This document shows, one piece after another, positions 9,160-16,962 of a stretch of DNA of 64,000 bases. The position numbers and the translations under genes are program-made. Position 1 is the stretch's first letter; every line of letters begins with the position of its first letter. The stretch lies in the NCBI GenBank assembly GCA_012103575.1, contig WLWN01000001.1:697792-761791 (forward strand), read 5' to 3'. The DNA is from Kiritimatiellia bacterium (GTDB lineage: Bacteria; Verrucomicrobiota; Kiritimatiellia; WLWN01). A model generated the notes under the pieces. It saw nothing but the letters and a program-made list of their open reading frames with translations. It had not been told where the DNA came from and did not search any database.

Positions 9160-10119
9160 ATGAGAATTTTGTCAGGGATACAACCTTCAGGAAAACTACA
9201 TTTGGGGAATTACTTTGGGATGATTAAGCCAGTCTTAGAACTACAAGACCCCGGTGAGCCTTTTATTTTTTTGGCGAATTACCATGCGCTTACATCCGCA
9301 CAGGATGGGGCCGTGCTTCGCCAAATGACTCATGATATGGCGCTGGATTTACTGGCTTGTGGCTTAGAGCCTGAGCGTGGCGCTTTTTATCGGCAAAGCG
9401 ATATTCCTGAACTTACCGAGCTGACATGGCTTCTTTCAAACGTGACGCCTATGGGCCTTTTGGAACGGTGCCATTCGTTTAAAGATAAAATGGTAAAAGG
9501 GATTCCAGCGAATCATGGCCTTTTTGCGTATCCTCTATTAATGACAGCCGATATCCTGGCTGTTCAGGCTGAAGTGGTACCTGTGGGCCGTGATCAAAAA
9601 CAACATTTAGAAGTGGCACGAGATATTGCCATGAAATTTAATCATCTTTATGGGGAGCTCTTTACTATTCCGAAACCGTTGATTCGAGATGACGCGGCTT
9701 TGGTCCCTGGAATTGATGGTCAGAAAATGTCGAAGTCCTATAATAACACGATCGAAATTTTTGGGGATTCTACATCTGTACGCAAAGCGATTATGCGTAT
9801 TGTGACAGATAGCAAGACCGTTGAAGAACCCAAGGATCCTGACGAAAACACTATTTTTGCCCTGTATCAACTAGTGGCTACCGACGATCAAAGTAAGGCG
9901 ATGGCAGAACGTTTTCGGGCAGGTGGCACGGGGTATGGAGACGCCAAAAAAGAACTGCACGAATTAGTTGAAGCGACTATTAAGCCATTAAGAAAGAAAC
10001 GCCAAGAACTCTGTAAAGATCCTGGATATATACAACGTGTATTGGATGAAGGGGCTGAGAAGGCAAGAGAAGAAGTTTCTAAAACGTTAAGAAGAGTTCG
10101 ACAAGCAATGGGGCTATGA
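9160..10119 (+). CDS. trpS: Tryptophanyl-tRNA synthetase
   Basis: Class I aminoacyl-tRNA synthetase charging tRNA-Trp; 319 aa is the usual bacterial length. The HIGH-type signature appears as KLHLGNY (residues 12-18) and the KMSKS loop as GQKMSKSYNN (residues 187-196). The tryptophan-binding region has YPLLMTADIL and VPVGRDQKQHLE. The ATG at 9160 is preceded by GAAAGGAAA. It stands upstream of scpA with a 120-bp gap. Confident assignment. Confidence 0.97.
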   Translation: MRILSGIQPSGKLHLGNYFGMIKPVLELQDPGEPFIFLANYHALTSAQDGAVLRQMTHDMALDLLACGLEPERGAFYRQSDIPELTELTWLLSNVTPMGLLERCHSFKDKMVKGIPANHGLFAYPLLMTADILAVQAEVVPVGRDQKQHLEVARDIAMKFNHLYGELFTIPKPLIRDDAALVPGIDGQKMSKSYNNTIEIFGDSTSVRKAIMRIVTDSKTVEEPKDPDENTIFALYQLVATDDQSKAMAERFRAGGTGYGDAKKELHELVEATIKPLRKKRQELCKDPGYIQRVLDEGAEKAREEVSKTLRRVRQAMGL

Positions 10120-10239
10120 TGTGTCCCACAAAATGACGATGGACGCGAGCGAAGCAAGTAAGTGACTATAAAATGGCGTCTCGTTTATCGGGACTCTTGA
10201 CAGCGCGTAAGCGCAAAATGACGAGAACATAGTGAGCAA

Positions 10240-10989
10240 ATGAACGTCCAACAAGAAGAATATAAAGTTAAATTAGAGGTTTTTGAAGGGCCACTAGACC
10301 TATTACTTTACCTTATAAAGAAGGAAGAAGTGGATGTTTACAATATTCCTATCGAGCGAATTACGAATCAATATATGGAATATTTGAACCTATTAAAAAT
10401 GCTCGATTTAAATATTGCCGGCGAATTCTTGGTCATGGCTGCCACGCTTATGATGATTAAGAGTCGTATGTTGCTGCCTCCAGAAGAAAGAGGTGAAGGT
10501 GAGGAGGAAGAGGAAGAAGATCCGCGTTGGGATCTTGTTCGACAATTAGTCGAATATAAAAAATTTAAAGATGCCGCGCTTCACCTCCAACATTTAGAGA
10601 TCGATCGCGAAAATGTCTTTTGGCGAAGTGGTGAAGGGGTGCACATAGAGCCTGATCCCGACATAGCGCTTCAAGATGTAAGTATTTTTGATCTGATTAC
10701 CGCTTTTAATGATGCGTTAAGCAACGTTAAAGAGGAAGAGCTCAAAGAGATTTTTACAGAACGGTTTACGGTTGGAGAAAAAATCGATGCCATTCTTGGT
10801 TTGCTCAAGACACACGACACTGTATCTATAAATCAGCTATTTAAAGAGATGGAATCTAGACAAGAAATTATTTGTACTTTTCTTGGTGTTTTGGAGTTAA
10901 TACGATTAAAACAAATAGAGGTTTGTCAAGATGCTGCGTTTAGTGAAATTGTAATCATGAAAAATGATAAACCTGGATCCGTCAGTTAA
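10240..10989 (+). CDS. scpA: Segregation and condensation protein A
   Basis: Kleisin subunit of the Smc-ScpA-ScpB condensin that compacts and segregates the chromosome. It has 249 aa, with the diagnostic N-terminus KLEVFEGPLDLLLYLIKKEEVD, an acidic linker (GEGEEEEEED, about 86-95) and a C-terminal winged-helix Smc-binding region. The 3' end is altered: the last codons (PGSVS, stop) are read out of the palindromic element that begins at 10972. Removing the element and one target duplication would end the protein at ...NDKP. The change is minor and the protein is probably functional. The start ATG has only a weak GTGAG upstream. It should be paired with scpB, now about 0.9 kb away. Confidence 0.95.
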   Translation: MNVQQEEYKVKLEVFEGPLDLLLYLIKKEEVDVYNIPIERITNQYMEYLNLLKMLDLNIAGEFLVMAATLMMIKSRMLLPPEERGEGEEEEEEDPRWDLVRQLVEYKKFKDAALHLQHLEIDRENVFWRSGEGVHIEPDPDIALQDVSIFDLITAFNDALSNVKEEELKEIFTERFTVGEKIDAILGLLKTHDTVSINQLFKEMESRQEIICTFLGVLELIRLKQIEVCQDAAFSEIVIMKNDKPGSVS

Positions 10990-11134
10990 ACGTGGGATTT
11001 CTGTGCGAATGCTTTGGAGGCAAAAGGTTGCAAAAAAACGCAGGCGCACCCGCTGAGTGCGTCGAGGCTTTTTTGTAATTCCTTTTGGCCCAAATGGTTC
11101 GTGCAGAAAACCGCGTTTAACTGACGGATCCAGG
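10972..11134 (-). mobile_element. Palindromic MITE-like element, copy 3 (inserted at the end of scpA)
   Basis: 163 bp, inverted relative to the other three copies (the interior reads as their reverse complement). Flanked by ATAAA on both sides. It enters the last codon of scpA and gives it a new stop codon 18 nt inside the element. Confidence 0.9.
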
Positions 11135-11207
11135 ATAAACCTTGAATTCCATAAATTCGTGATTTTTATGCTGTTTTCATTATATCCGAATACCGTATCT
11201 TAAAACC

Positions 11208-11537
11208 ATGACACGTGAGGAACAGATTGCTATAGAGATCAAAGATGTTGTAGATACGCTCGCCTCAGAGTATGAAGCCGAGCGGGTGATCCTTTTTGGC
11301 TCCAGAGCTAATGGACAAACCTGCGAGGAAAGCGACGTTGACTTGGTCGTAATTAAAGAAACGGCCCTTGGCCTTTACGATCGGCTTAAAGAGGTAGCCC
11401 GCTTGTGTCGCTGGACCCACGCCTTTGAAATTCTGGTATATACCTCAGAGGAATTTGCTCAGATGAGCCAGAAAAATTCTTTTATCCGGGAAGAAATCAT
11501 AGAAAAAGGAAAGGTCCTTTATGAACGAGTTGCCTAA
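11208..11537 (+). CDS. MNT-type nucleotidyltransferase domain protein (antitoxin candidate)
   Basis: 109-aa minimal nucleotidyltransferase of the polymerase-beta fold. The signature VILFGSRANG is followed by ESDVDLVV, giving the GS...DxD metal-binding motif. In MNT/HEPN pairs this protein neutralises the HEPN partner, in studied cases by transferring AMP to it. It overlaps the downstream HEPN gene by 17 bp, so the two are co-translated. The pair lies between scpA and scpB, which are normally adjacent, so it looks like an insertion. Family is clear; the antitoxin role is inferred from the pairing. Confidence 0.85.
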   Translation: MTREEQIAIEIKDVVDTLASEYEAERVILFGSRANGQTCEESDVDLVVIKETALGLYDRLKEVARLCRWTHAFEILVYTSEEFAQMSQKNSFIREEIIEKGKVLYERVA

Positions 11538-11919
11538 CCAATGGCTGGGCAAGGCTGAGGATGATATAAGTTTTGCTACACTCGGCCTTGAACATCACTA
11601 TTACTCCCAAGTCTGTTTTTTGGCCCAACAAGCTTCGGAGAAATCACTCAAAGGATTACTTATTTCCAAAACAGCAAAACATCCTCATCTGCATAACCTG
11701 AGAGAATTAGTTGCCCGTTGTGCTGAACATGTTCCTGAAATCAGACCGCTCGAAGAAATCGCCCGAATCCTTGATCAGTACTATATCCCCAGCCGTTATC
11801 CAGACGGTATTCCCGGAGGATTGAGTATACCAGTCTGCCTACAGAAAAACACGCACGAGAAGCATTGGATGGAGCTCGCAAAATCTGTTCATTTTGTGCG
11901 GAGAGGGTTTGCTAAATGA
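11521..11919 (+). CDS. HEPN-domain protein (toxin candidate)
   Basis: 132-aa all-helical HEPN protein. It begins with WLGKAEDDISFATLGLE and contains CFLAQQASEKSLKGLLI, the hallmark of this family, then HPHLHNLRELV. HEPN proteins paired with MNT are often RNases, but I cannot point to a clean Rx4-6H catalytic motif here, so an inactive or non-RNase form is possible. It overlaps the MNT gene upstream and shares ATGA with scpB downstream, making scpB translation depend on this pair. Confidence 0.85.
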   Translation: MNELPNQWLGKAEDDISFATLGLEHHYYSQVCFLAQQASEKSLKGLLISKTAKHPHLHNLRELVARCAEHVPEIRPLEEIARILDQYYIPSRYPDGIPGGLSIPVCLQKNTHEKHWMELAKSVHFVRRGFAK

Positions 11920-12590
11920 TACATGGCCAACATATGGACAAAATCGAAGTCATGCCGGAATTGCAACAGATTATAGGCGCATTACTCTTTGCGTCTAAAG
12001 AACCTTTGATGATTTCTCAAATTCGTAAAGCGTTGACTGGTGTAGCTGAAACAGGAAAAGAGATTGAAAAACAGTTTGGCAACGCGACCCCGAAAGATAT
12101 AGAAAAGGCCATTGAATCGCTTCAGAAACTTCTAAAAGAAAATCGGTGTGGATTTCAAATTGCTGAAGTAGCAAAGGAATATCGTTTAGAAAATGATACT
12201 AGTTGTGGTCCGTGGCTTAAAGAATTATTGAATCCTACAAAACCTCAACGATTATCAAGACCTGCATTGGAGACATTAGCGATTATTGCCTATCGACAGC
12301 CTTGTACGCGTTCAGAGATTGAAGCAGTAAGAGGTGTGGCGGTTGATCAAATGGTTCGCAACCTATTAGACATGCAGCTTATTAAAATCGCAGGACGTAG
12401 TGAGTTGCCTGGACGACCTTGGCTGTTTGGTACGACTCAAAAATTTTTGGAACATTTTGGGCTTAAAAATGTTGACGATTTACCGGGTACAGCAGAATTA
12501 AAACGGTTGGAAGAGGAAACCTTGAAGTCTCCCAGTAGTCAAACAGAGATGGACATGGGTGATGAAGATGATGAGGAAGATAATTCATAA
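11916..12590 (+). CDS. scpB: Segregation and condensation protein B
   Basis: Winged-helix regulator of the Smc-ScpAB condensin, 224 aa. Diagnostic residues are IIGALLFASKEPLMISQI near the N-terminus, RPALETLAIIAYRQP, VRGVAVDQMVRNLLDMQLI and GRSELPGRPWLFGTT, followed by an acidic tail (DMGDEDDEEDN). The start at 11916 overlaps the HEPN stop (ATGA) and has GGAGAGG about 9 nt upstream, inside the HEPN gene. An in-frame ATG at 11934 lacks such a site and may be the ancestral start, which would mean the first six residues were gained when the HEPN gene arrived. Confidence 0.95.
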   Translation: MIHGQHMDKIEVMPELQQIIGALLFASKEPLMISQIRKALTGVAETGKEIEKQFGNATPKDIEKAIESLQKLLKENRCGFQIAEVAKEYRLENDTSCGPWLKELLNPTKPQRLSRPALETLAIIAYRQPCTRSEIEAVRGVAVDQMVRNLLDMQLIKIAGRSELPGRPWLFGTTQKFLEHFGLKNVDDLPGTAELKRLEEETLKSPSSQTEMDMGDEDDEEDNS

Positions 12591-12605
12591 AAAGCGATCT
12601 TGTCT

Positions 12606-12641
12606 TTTCTAACAACCACTAACGAATAACCGATAACTAAA
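12606..12641 (+). repeat. Degenerate heptamer repeat in the pheA leader
   Basis: About four and a half units of a 7-bp pattern ending in TAAC (TAACAAC, CACTAAC, GAATAAC, CGATAAC) fill the space directly before the pheA ATG. No normal Shine-Dalgarno is left there. Confidence 0.65.
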
Positions 12642-13709
12642 ATGACGAACTTAGACGAACTTCGAAAACGTATTGATGCATTGGATGATCAGCTTATACA
12701 GCTTCTGAACAACCGCACAAAAATTGCGCTTGATATTGGTATGCTGAAAGAAAAAAGCAGTTCGGCAACGTATGTCCCTGCACGGGAAAAAACGGTTTTC
12801 GAGCGTATCAAAAAACTGAATGAAGGTCCTTTAAAAAACGAATCTTTACAGGCTATTTACCGAGAGGTTATGTCCGCTTCTCTATCCTTGGAAAGGAACT
12901 TAAAAATAGCCTATTTAGGACCGTCCGCGACGTTTACTCATCAAGCCGCTCTATCCCGGTTTGGGCGGAGTGTCGATTATGCTCCGTGCGAAACGACTAG
13001 CGATGTATTTCTGTCTGTTGAGCAAGGGTCTACTGAATATGGTGTTGTGCCCATCGAAAACTCGACCGAAGGAGCTGTAACCCATACACTCGATGAGTTT
13101 GTTGGAAGGTCGGTTGCGATTTGTGCAGAAATTTTTCTTCCGATCTCACACCATTTACTCTCGAGATCTCCACAAAAAGATCTCCAGAAAATTTATAGCA
13201 ATCCACAGGTGTTTGGACAATGTCGGAGATGGTTGCTTGATCACGCTTCGGGTATTCAACTTATTCCGATCTCGAGCACAGCCAAAGCGGCAGAAACGGT
13301 CGTTGATGAGAAAGGCGCTGCAGCCTTAGCGAGCTCTTTAGCGGCTGAATTATACGGCTTAGACGTATTAGAGAAAGAACTGCAAGATATTGGAGGCAAT
13401 ACAACTCGTTTTTTAGTGATCGCTGAAAATTATGGAGCTCCAACGGGACAAGACAAAACGTCGATTGTGTTTGGCGTTAAACATCAAGCAGGTGCTTTGT
13501 ATCAAGCGATAGGGTGCTTTGCAAAAAACCATTTAAACTTGATAAAAATCGAATCTCGTCCGAACAAAACAAAAGCATGGGAATATCATTTCTTTGTTGA
13601 TTTTGAAGGGCATGCCGAAGAAGAAAACGTCCAAAAATCATTAGAAGAACTATTGGGATATTGCACAACCTTAACCGTGCTGGGTTCCTATCCTGCAGTT
13701 GAGTGTTAA
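12642..13709 (+). CDS. pheA: Bifunctional chorismate mutase/prephenate dehydratase (P-protein)
   Basis: Converts chorismate to prephenate and on to phenylpyruvate for phenylalanine. It has 355 aa in three parts. The AroQ-type chorismate mutase is at 1-85 (LDELRKRIDALDDQLIQLLN). The prephenate dehydratase is at about 90-270 (IAYLGPSATFTHQAA, VVPIENSTEGAV and the catalytic NTTRF). The C-terminal ACT domain contains NLIKIESRP, the ESRP motif for phenylalanine feedback binding. It begins the aromatic series pheA-hisC-tyrA-aroA, but an IS30 element now separates it from hisC. Confidence 0.96.
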   Translation: MTNLDELRKRIDALDDQLIQLLNNRTKIALDIGMLKEKSSSATYVPAREKTVFERIKKLNEGPLKNESLQAIYREVMSASLSLERNLKIAYLGPSATFTHQAALSRFGRSVDYAPCETTSDVFLSVEQGSTEYGVVPIENSTEGAVTHTLDEFVGRSVAICAEIFLPISHHLLSRSPQKDLQKIYSNPQVFGQCRRWLLDHASGIQLIPISSTAKAAETVVDEKGAAALASSLAAELYGLDVLEKELQDIGGNTTRFLVIAENYGAPTGQDKTSIVFGVKHQAGALYQAIGCFAKNHLNLIKIESRPNKTKAWEYHFFVDFEGHAEEENVQKSLEELLGYCTTLTVLGSYPAVEC

Positions 13710-13767
13710 TGGTTGTTTTTACGCTATTGCTTTACGAAAGAGGCTAAAATTCTCCATTCCTGCAGAC

Positions 13768-14724
13768 TCAACTTACAAGTGCAAAACCGAAGCTGTCCAT
13801 CATTTCTTTGGGCGTTCTATATTCTAAGCATTTTCTCGGTCTATTATTCAGTAACTCCACAGCCCATCTCAACTGAGCGGAGCTGTGGGCAGCAAAGTCG
13901 GTTTTCTTCGGGAAAAACTGGCGAAGCAAACCATTCGTGTTTTCGTTGGTCCCTCTTTGCCAAGGGTTTCTCCCTTCAGCAAAGAAAACGGGGGTTGCTA
14001 TTTTTTTCTGTAGTTTAGCATGGCTGGCAAACTCCATGCCATTATCTACAGTCACCGTTTTACAGGGGAGCCCTGAATCAGCGAACTGAGGTACGGAACA
14101 GTTGACCGATTCGGCATTGCATCGAGGTAAAAGATCGGCGATGAGATATCGAGTCGCTCGATCTACTAGAGTGACTACACAGGCCTCTTTTCTCGTTTGG
14201 CCCTGAATAGTGTCACCTTCCCAATGGCCTGCCACCTTGCGGCTTTCAGCCTCTTCGGGGCGTTGGTCAATCATCGTTTGGTTGTGTATACGTGAATGGC
14301 TTTTCCGAGTCGCTCGTTTTTTCTTTCCGGGGCCACGCAGGTATTTTCGGTAGCCAGCCCCTCTTGGACTGTACAAGTAGCGGTAGATCGTCATTCGACT
14401 GATGGGAGGGTCACCTTCTAGCTTTCTTCGACCTTCAATCTGTTCTGGAGACCAATACTTCGCCAGGAGAGTCTCCACTTGTTCTTTGCTAGCTCCCATC
14501 ACTTTTTGAGGCTTTCGAGCTAGCTGTAATCGGCTTTGAGCCAGGCCATTTGCGGGTCTTGGGTAATAGCGGCCACGGACTCGATTACGGCGAAATTCGC
14601 GCCAAATAGTCGAGGGGGATCGGCCTAGGTGACGGCCAATTTGAGATAAGCTATATTTTTCTTTTAGCATCTGGGCTATCACTTCTCGTTCATAACGGTT
14701 TAAATGTTCGTAGGTTCGTGGCAT
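13768..14724 (-). CDS. IS30-family transposase
   Basis: 318-aa DDE transposase. The N-terminal helix-turn-helix has YEREVIAQMLKEKYSLSQIG and the IS30-typical GRSPSTIWREFRRN. The catalytic core shows the three acidic residues in GHWEGDTI, VTVDNGMEF and GTNENTNGLLRQFFPKKTDF. It appears intact from ATG to stop. The last residues (ALVS) are read through the terminal repeat, so the stop codon lies in host flanking DNA just outside the element. Confidence 0.95.
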   Translation of the reverse strand: MPRTYEHLNRYEREVIAQMLKEKYSLSQIGRHLGRSPSTIWREFRRNRVRGRYYPRPANGLAQSRLQLARKPQKVMGASKEQVETLLAKYWSPEQIEGRRKLEGDPPISRMTIYRYLYSPRGAGYRKYLRGPGKKKRATRKSHSRIHNQTMIDQRPEEAESRKVAGHWEGDTIQGQTRKEACVVTLVDRATRYLIADLLPRCNAESVNCSVPQFADSGLPCKTVTVDNGMEFASHAKLQKKIATPVFFAEGRNPWQRGTNENTNGLLRQFFPKKTDFAAHSSAQLRWAVELLNNRPRKCLEYRTPKEMMDSFGFALVS

Positions 14725-14793
14725 TCTATGTTCTCCTTTGGGGGGGTTCAGATACCCAAAGAATGAACTATGCTGCGGACCTTTGCACTTGTA
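13774..14793 (-). mobile_element. IS30-family insertion sequence
   Basis: About 1.02 kb bounded by inverted ends containing TACAAGTGCAAA (13774-13785) and its complement (14782-14793), with weaker similarity continuing inward. It carries a full transposase on the minus strand. I find no clear target duplication. It lies between pheA and hisC, opposite to the operon. Confidence 0.8.
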
Positions 14794-14818
14794 TTGTTAC
14801 TCTACCTCTTTGAATAGT

Positions 14819-15940
14819 ATGAATCCGTGGATTAAAAAATTACCGATATACGAACCGGGTCGTCCCATTGAAGACCTGGCAAATGAGTTAGGCGAGGATC
14901 CCCGTTCGATTATAAAGCTGGCGTCCAATGAAAATGCTTTGGGACCTTCTCCTCTAAGCGTGGAAGCCATTCAACGTGCTCTTTCAACCGTTCATCTCTA
15001 TCCCGATGGTGGAAATTGTCACCTCCGTGAGGCTCTGGCGGAAAAGCATAGACTTCATCCTGATCAATTTTTGATGGGAAATGGAAGTAATGAAATGATT
15101 GAGCTCGTAGGTCATGCTTATTTAGATCAAGCATCGAACATCGTTATGGGAGAGCCGGCTTTTTTAGTCTATAAATTGGTGGCCGCACTGTTTGATGTAG
15201 GAGTTCATGCGATTCCTTTAAAATCATTTCGGCATGATTTGGATGGCATGCTCGCTGGAATTGACGAAAAAACAAAGATTGTCTTTATTAGTAATCCTAA
15301 TAATCCAACAGGAACCATGGTTAACGAGGAAGCGATCGATGAGTTTATGGGTCAACTGCCAGCGCATATTCTAGTCGTCTTTGATGAAGCGTATATTGAA
15401 TTGTTGTCACCGAACGTTCAGCCGAATACGATAAAGTATGTGCAAGAAGGCCGCCGGGTTTGCTTATTACGTACCTTTTCTAAAACGTACGGCTTAGCGG
15501 GGTTGCGTATAGGCTATGCGATAGCACCTAAGGAAATCATAGGTTTGCTGAGTCGTGTACGTCAGCCTTTTAATGTCAATACCTTGGCCCAAGTGGCCGC
15601 TTTAGCCGCATTAAAGGATGAGGATCATGTCGCGCGTACACGGGACCTTGTCTCGGATGGGTTAAAGTATTATGCTGCATCCTTTAAAAAGCTTAAATTA
15701 GCCTATGTTCCTTCGGTCACAAATTTTATTTTGGTCAATGTAGGGAGCGGGCGTGAGGTGTTTGAAGCTTTACAACGCCAACGTATTATTGTCAGACCCA
15801 TGGACGCGTATGGATTGCCGGAGTATGTGCGGATAACCGTTGGAACAAGAGATCAGAATATGAAAGTGATAGAAGCAATCAAGAAGACCCTAAACCATAA
15901 ATGTCTTCAGCTACAGGCTGATTCGCCAAGGCGGAAATGA
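14819..15940 (+). CDS. hisC: Histidinol-phosphate/aromatic aminotransferase
   Basis: Fold-type I PLP aminotransferase of 373 aa. Conserved sites include KLASNENALGPSP, SNPNNPTGT, FDEAYIE and the PLP-binding Lys222 in TFSKTYGLAGLRIGY. Between pheA and tyrA it probably transaminates phenylpyruvate, 4-hydroxyphenylpyruvate or prephenate rather than, or besides, imidazole-acetol phosphate. I start at the ATG at 14819 (MNPWIKKLPIYEPG), which matches relatives. The reading frame is open further upstream to 14738, but that part lies in IS30 DNA. No good ribosome-binding site remains, so expression after the IS30 insertion may be reduced or driven from the IS end. Confidence 0.93.
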   Translation: MNPWIKKLPIYEPGRPIEDLANELGEDPRSIIKLASNENALGPSPLSVEAIQRALSTVHLYPDGGNCHLREALAEKHRLHPDQFLMGNGSNEMIELVGHAYLDQASNIVMGEPAFLVYKLVAALFDVGVHAIPLKSFRHDLDGMLAGIDEKTKIVFISNPNNPTGTMVNEEAIDEFMGQLPAHILVVFDEAYIELLSPNVQPNTIKYVQEGRRVCLLRTFSKTYGLAGLRIGYAIAPKEIIGLLSRVRQPFNVNTLAQVAALAALKDEDHVARTRDLVSDGLKYYAASFKKLKLAYVPSVTNFILVNVGSGREVFEALQRQRIIVRPMDAYGLPEYVRITVGTRDQNMKVIEAIKKTLNHKCLQLQADSPRRK

Positions 15941-16842
15941 GTAAGATAAAGTCTCCAGCATTCAGCATCATGAAACGAATTGCAATACTAGGTCTTGGTC
16001 TGATGGGAGGATCCCTTGGGCTAGCATTAAAGAAGCATCATAAAACTGCTATAGTAGCTGGCTATGCACGACGTTCTGAAGTCCTAGAGATGGCTTTGAA
16101 GAGGCAGGTTGTCGACGAAGTGTTTGAGGATCCCGCTCAGGCCGTATGCCATGCGGATATGGTCATTCTTTGTGTCCCTATTTATACGATATATGCATTG
16201 GCCGAATCGTGTAAGTCGGGTCTTGGTTCAGACACCATTGTTACAGATGTGGGAAGTACTAAAAGTATGATTACAAAAGAAATGTCTAAACTTTTAGAGA
16301 ATCATTCTGCAACGTTTATTGGAAGTCATCCCATTGCGGGATCCGAAGAACAGGGAATTACAGCGGCTCAAGCGGAACTCTATAAAGATTCGGTGGTGGT
16401 GATAACTCCAGCACCTGATATGGAAGAGAGCGTCATCAAAAAAACTCAAATATTTTGGGAAAGCATCGGAAGCATCTCTCATGTTATGAGTCCGGAAGAA
16501 CATGATAAAGTGCTAGCACAAACGAGCCATCTACCCCATATGATGGCTTCGTTATTAGCGGCTACGGTAGGTCATGCCGAGCCTTTAAAACATACAGGAC
16601 TTTTCTGTGGCACAGGGTTTCGTGATGCAAGTCGTTTGGCGGAAGGGTCTCCCGAAGTTTGGGTGGACATTATTAAGAGTAATCAGCAACAAACTTTAAA
16701 AGAAATGAAAGCGTTTAGAGATCAGCAACAAATTTTTATAGAAAAATTAGAACAACATGATTACGACGGCATTAAAGGGATCCTTGAAACAAGCCGTTCT
16801 AAACGCCGGTTATTATTGGAATACAGTCAGAAAAAGATATGA
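15937..16842 (+). CDS. tyrA: Prephenate (arogenate) dehydrogenase
   Basis: Oxidises prephenate to 4-hydroxyphenylpyruvate, or arogenate to tyrosine, with NAD(P). It has 301 aa from an ATG overlapping the hisC stop (ATGA) with AAGGCGG upstream; a second Met at 15970 begins the conserved domain directly. The dinucleotide-binding motif is ILGLGLMGGSLG. Catalytic-region motifs are TDVGSTKSMI, GSHPIAGSE and TSHLPHMMASLL. No ACT domain is present. Substrate choice cannot be decided from sequence. Confidence 0.93.
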   Translation: MSKIKSPAFSIMKRIAILGLGLMGGSLGLALKKHHKTAIVAGYARRSEVLEMALKRQVVDEVFEDPAQAVCHADMVILCVPIYTIYALAESCKSGLGSDTIVTDVGSTKSMITKEMSKLLENHSATFIGSHPIAGSEEQGITAAQAELYKDSVVVITPAPDMEESVIKKTQIFWESIGSISHVMSPEEHDKVLAQTSHLPHMMASLLAATVGHAEPLKHTGLFCGTGFRDASRLAEGSPEVWVDIIKSNQQQTLKEMKAFRDQQQIFIEKLEQHDYDGIKGILETSRSKRRLLLEYSQKKI

Positions 16843-16962
16843 AAAAGGGGGAGGTATAGGCGTGTGGGAGTGTCGGGTTGAAAAATAGTGGCGCTCTTAT
16901 ATCCCCACACCGGCATATCCCCATGCTCCTGTATCCCAAAATCTCGATACTGAAATAAAGAT

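Noticed and set aside
14738..14818. N-terminal extension of hisC
   Set aside because: The extra 27 residues are encoded by IS30 end sequence and have no counterpart in the family.
16843..16962. Hairpin or riboswitch before aroA
   Set aside because: Only short complementary GTGTGGG/CCCACAC words and a TATCCCCA motif at 16-bp spacing; no recognisable riboswitch class.
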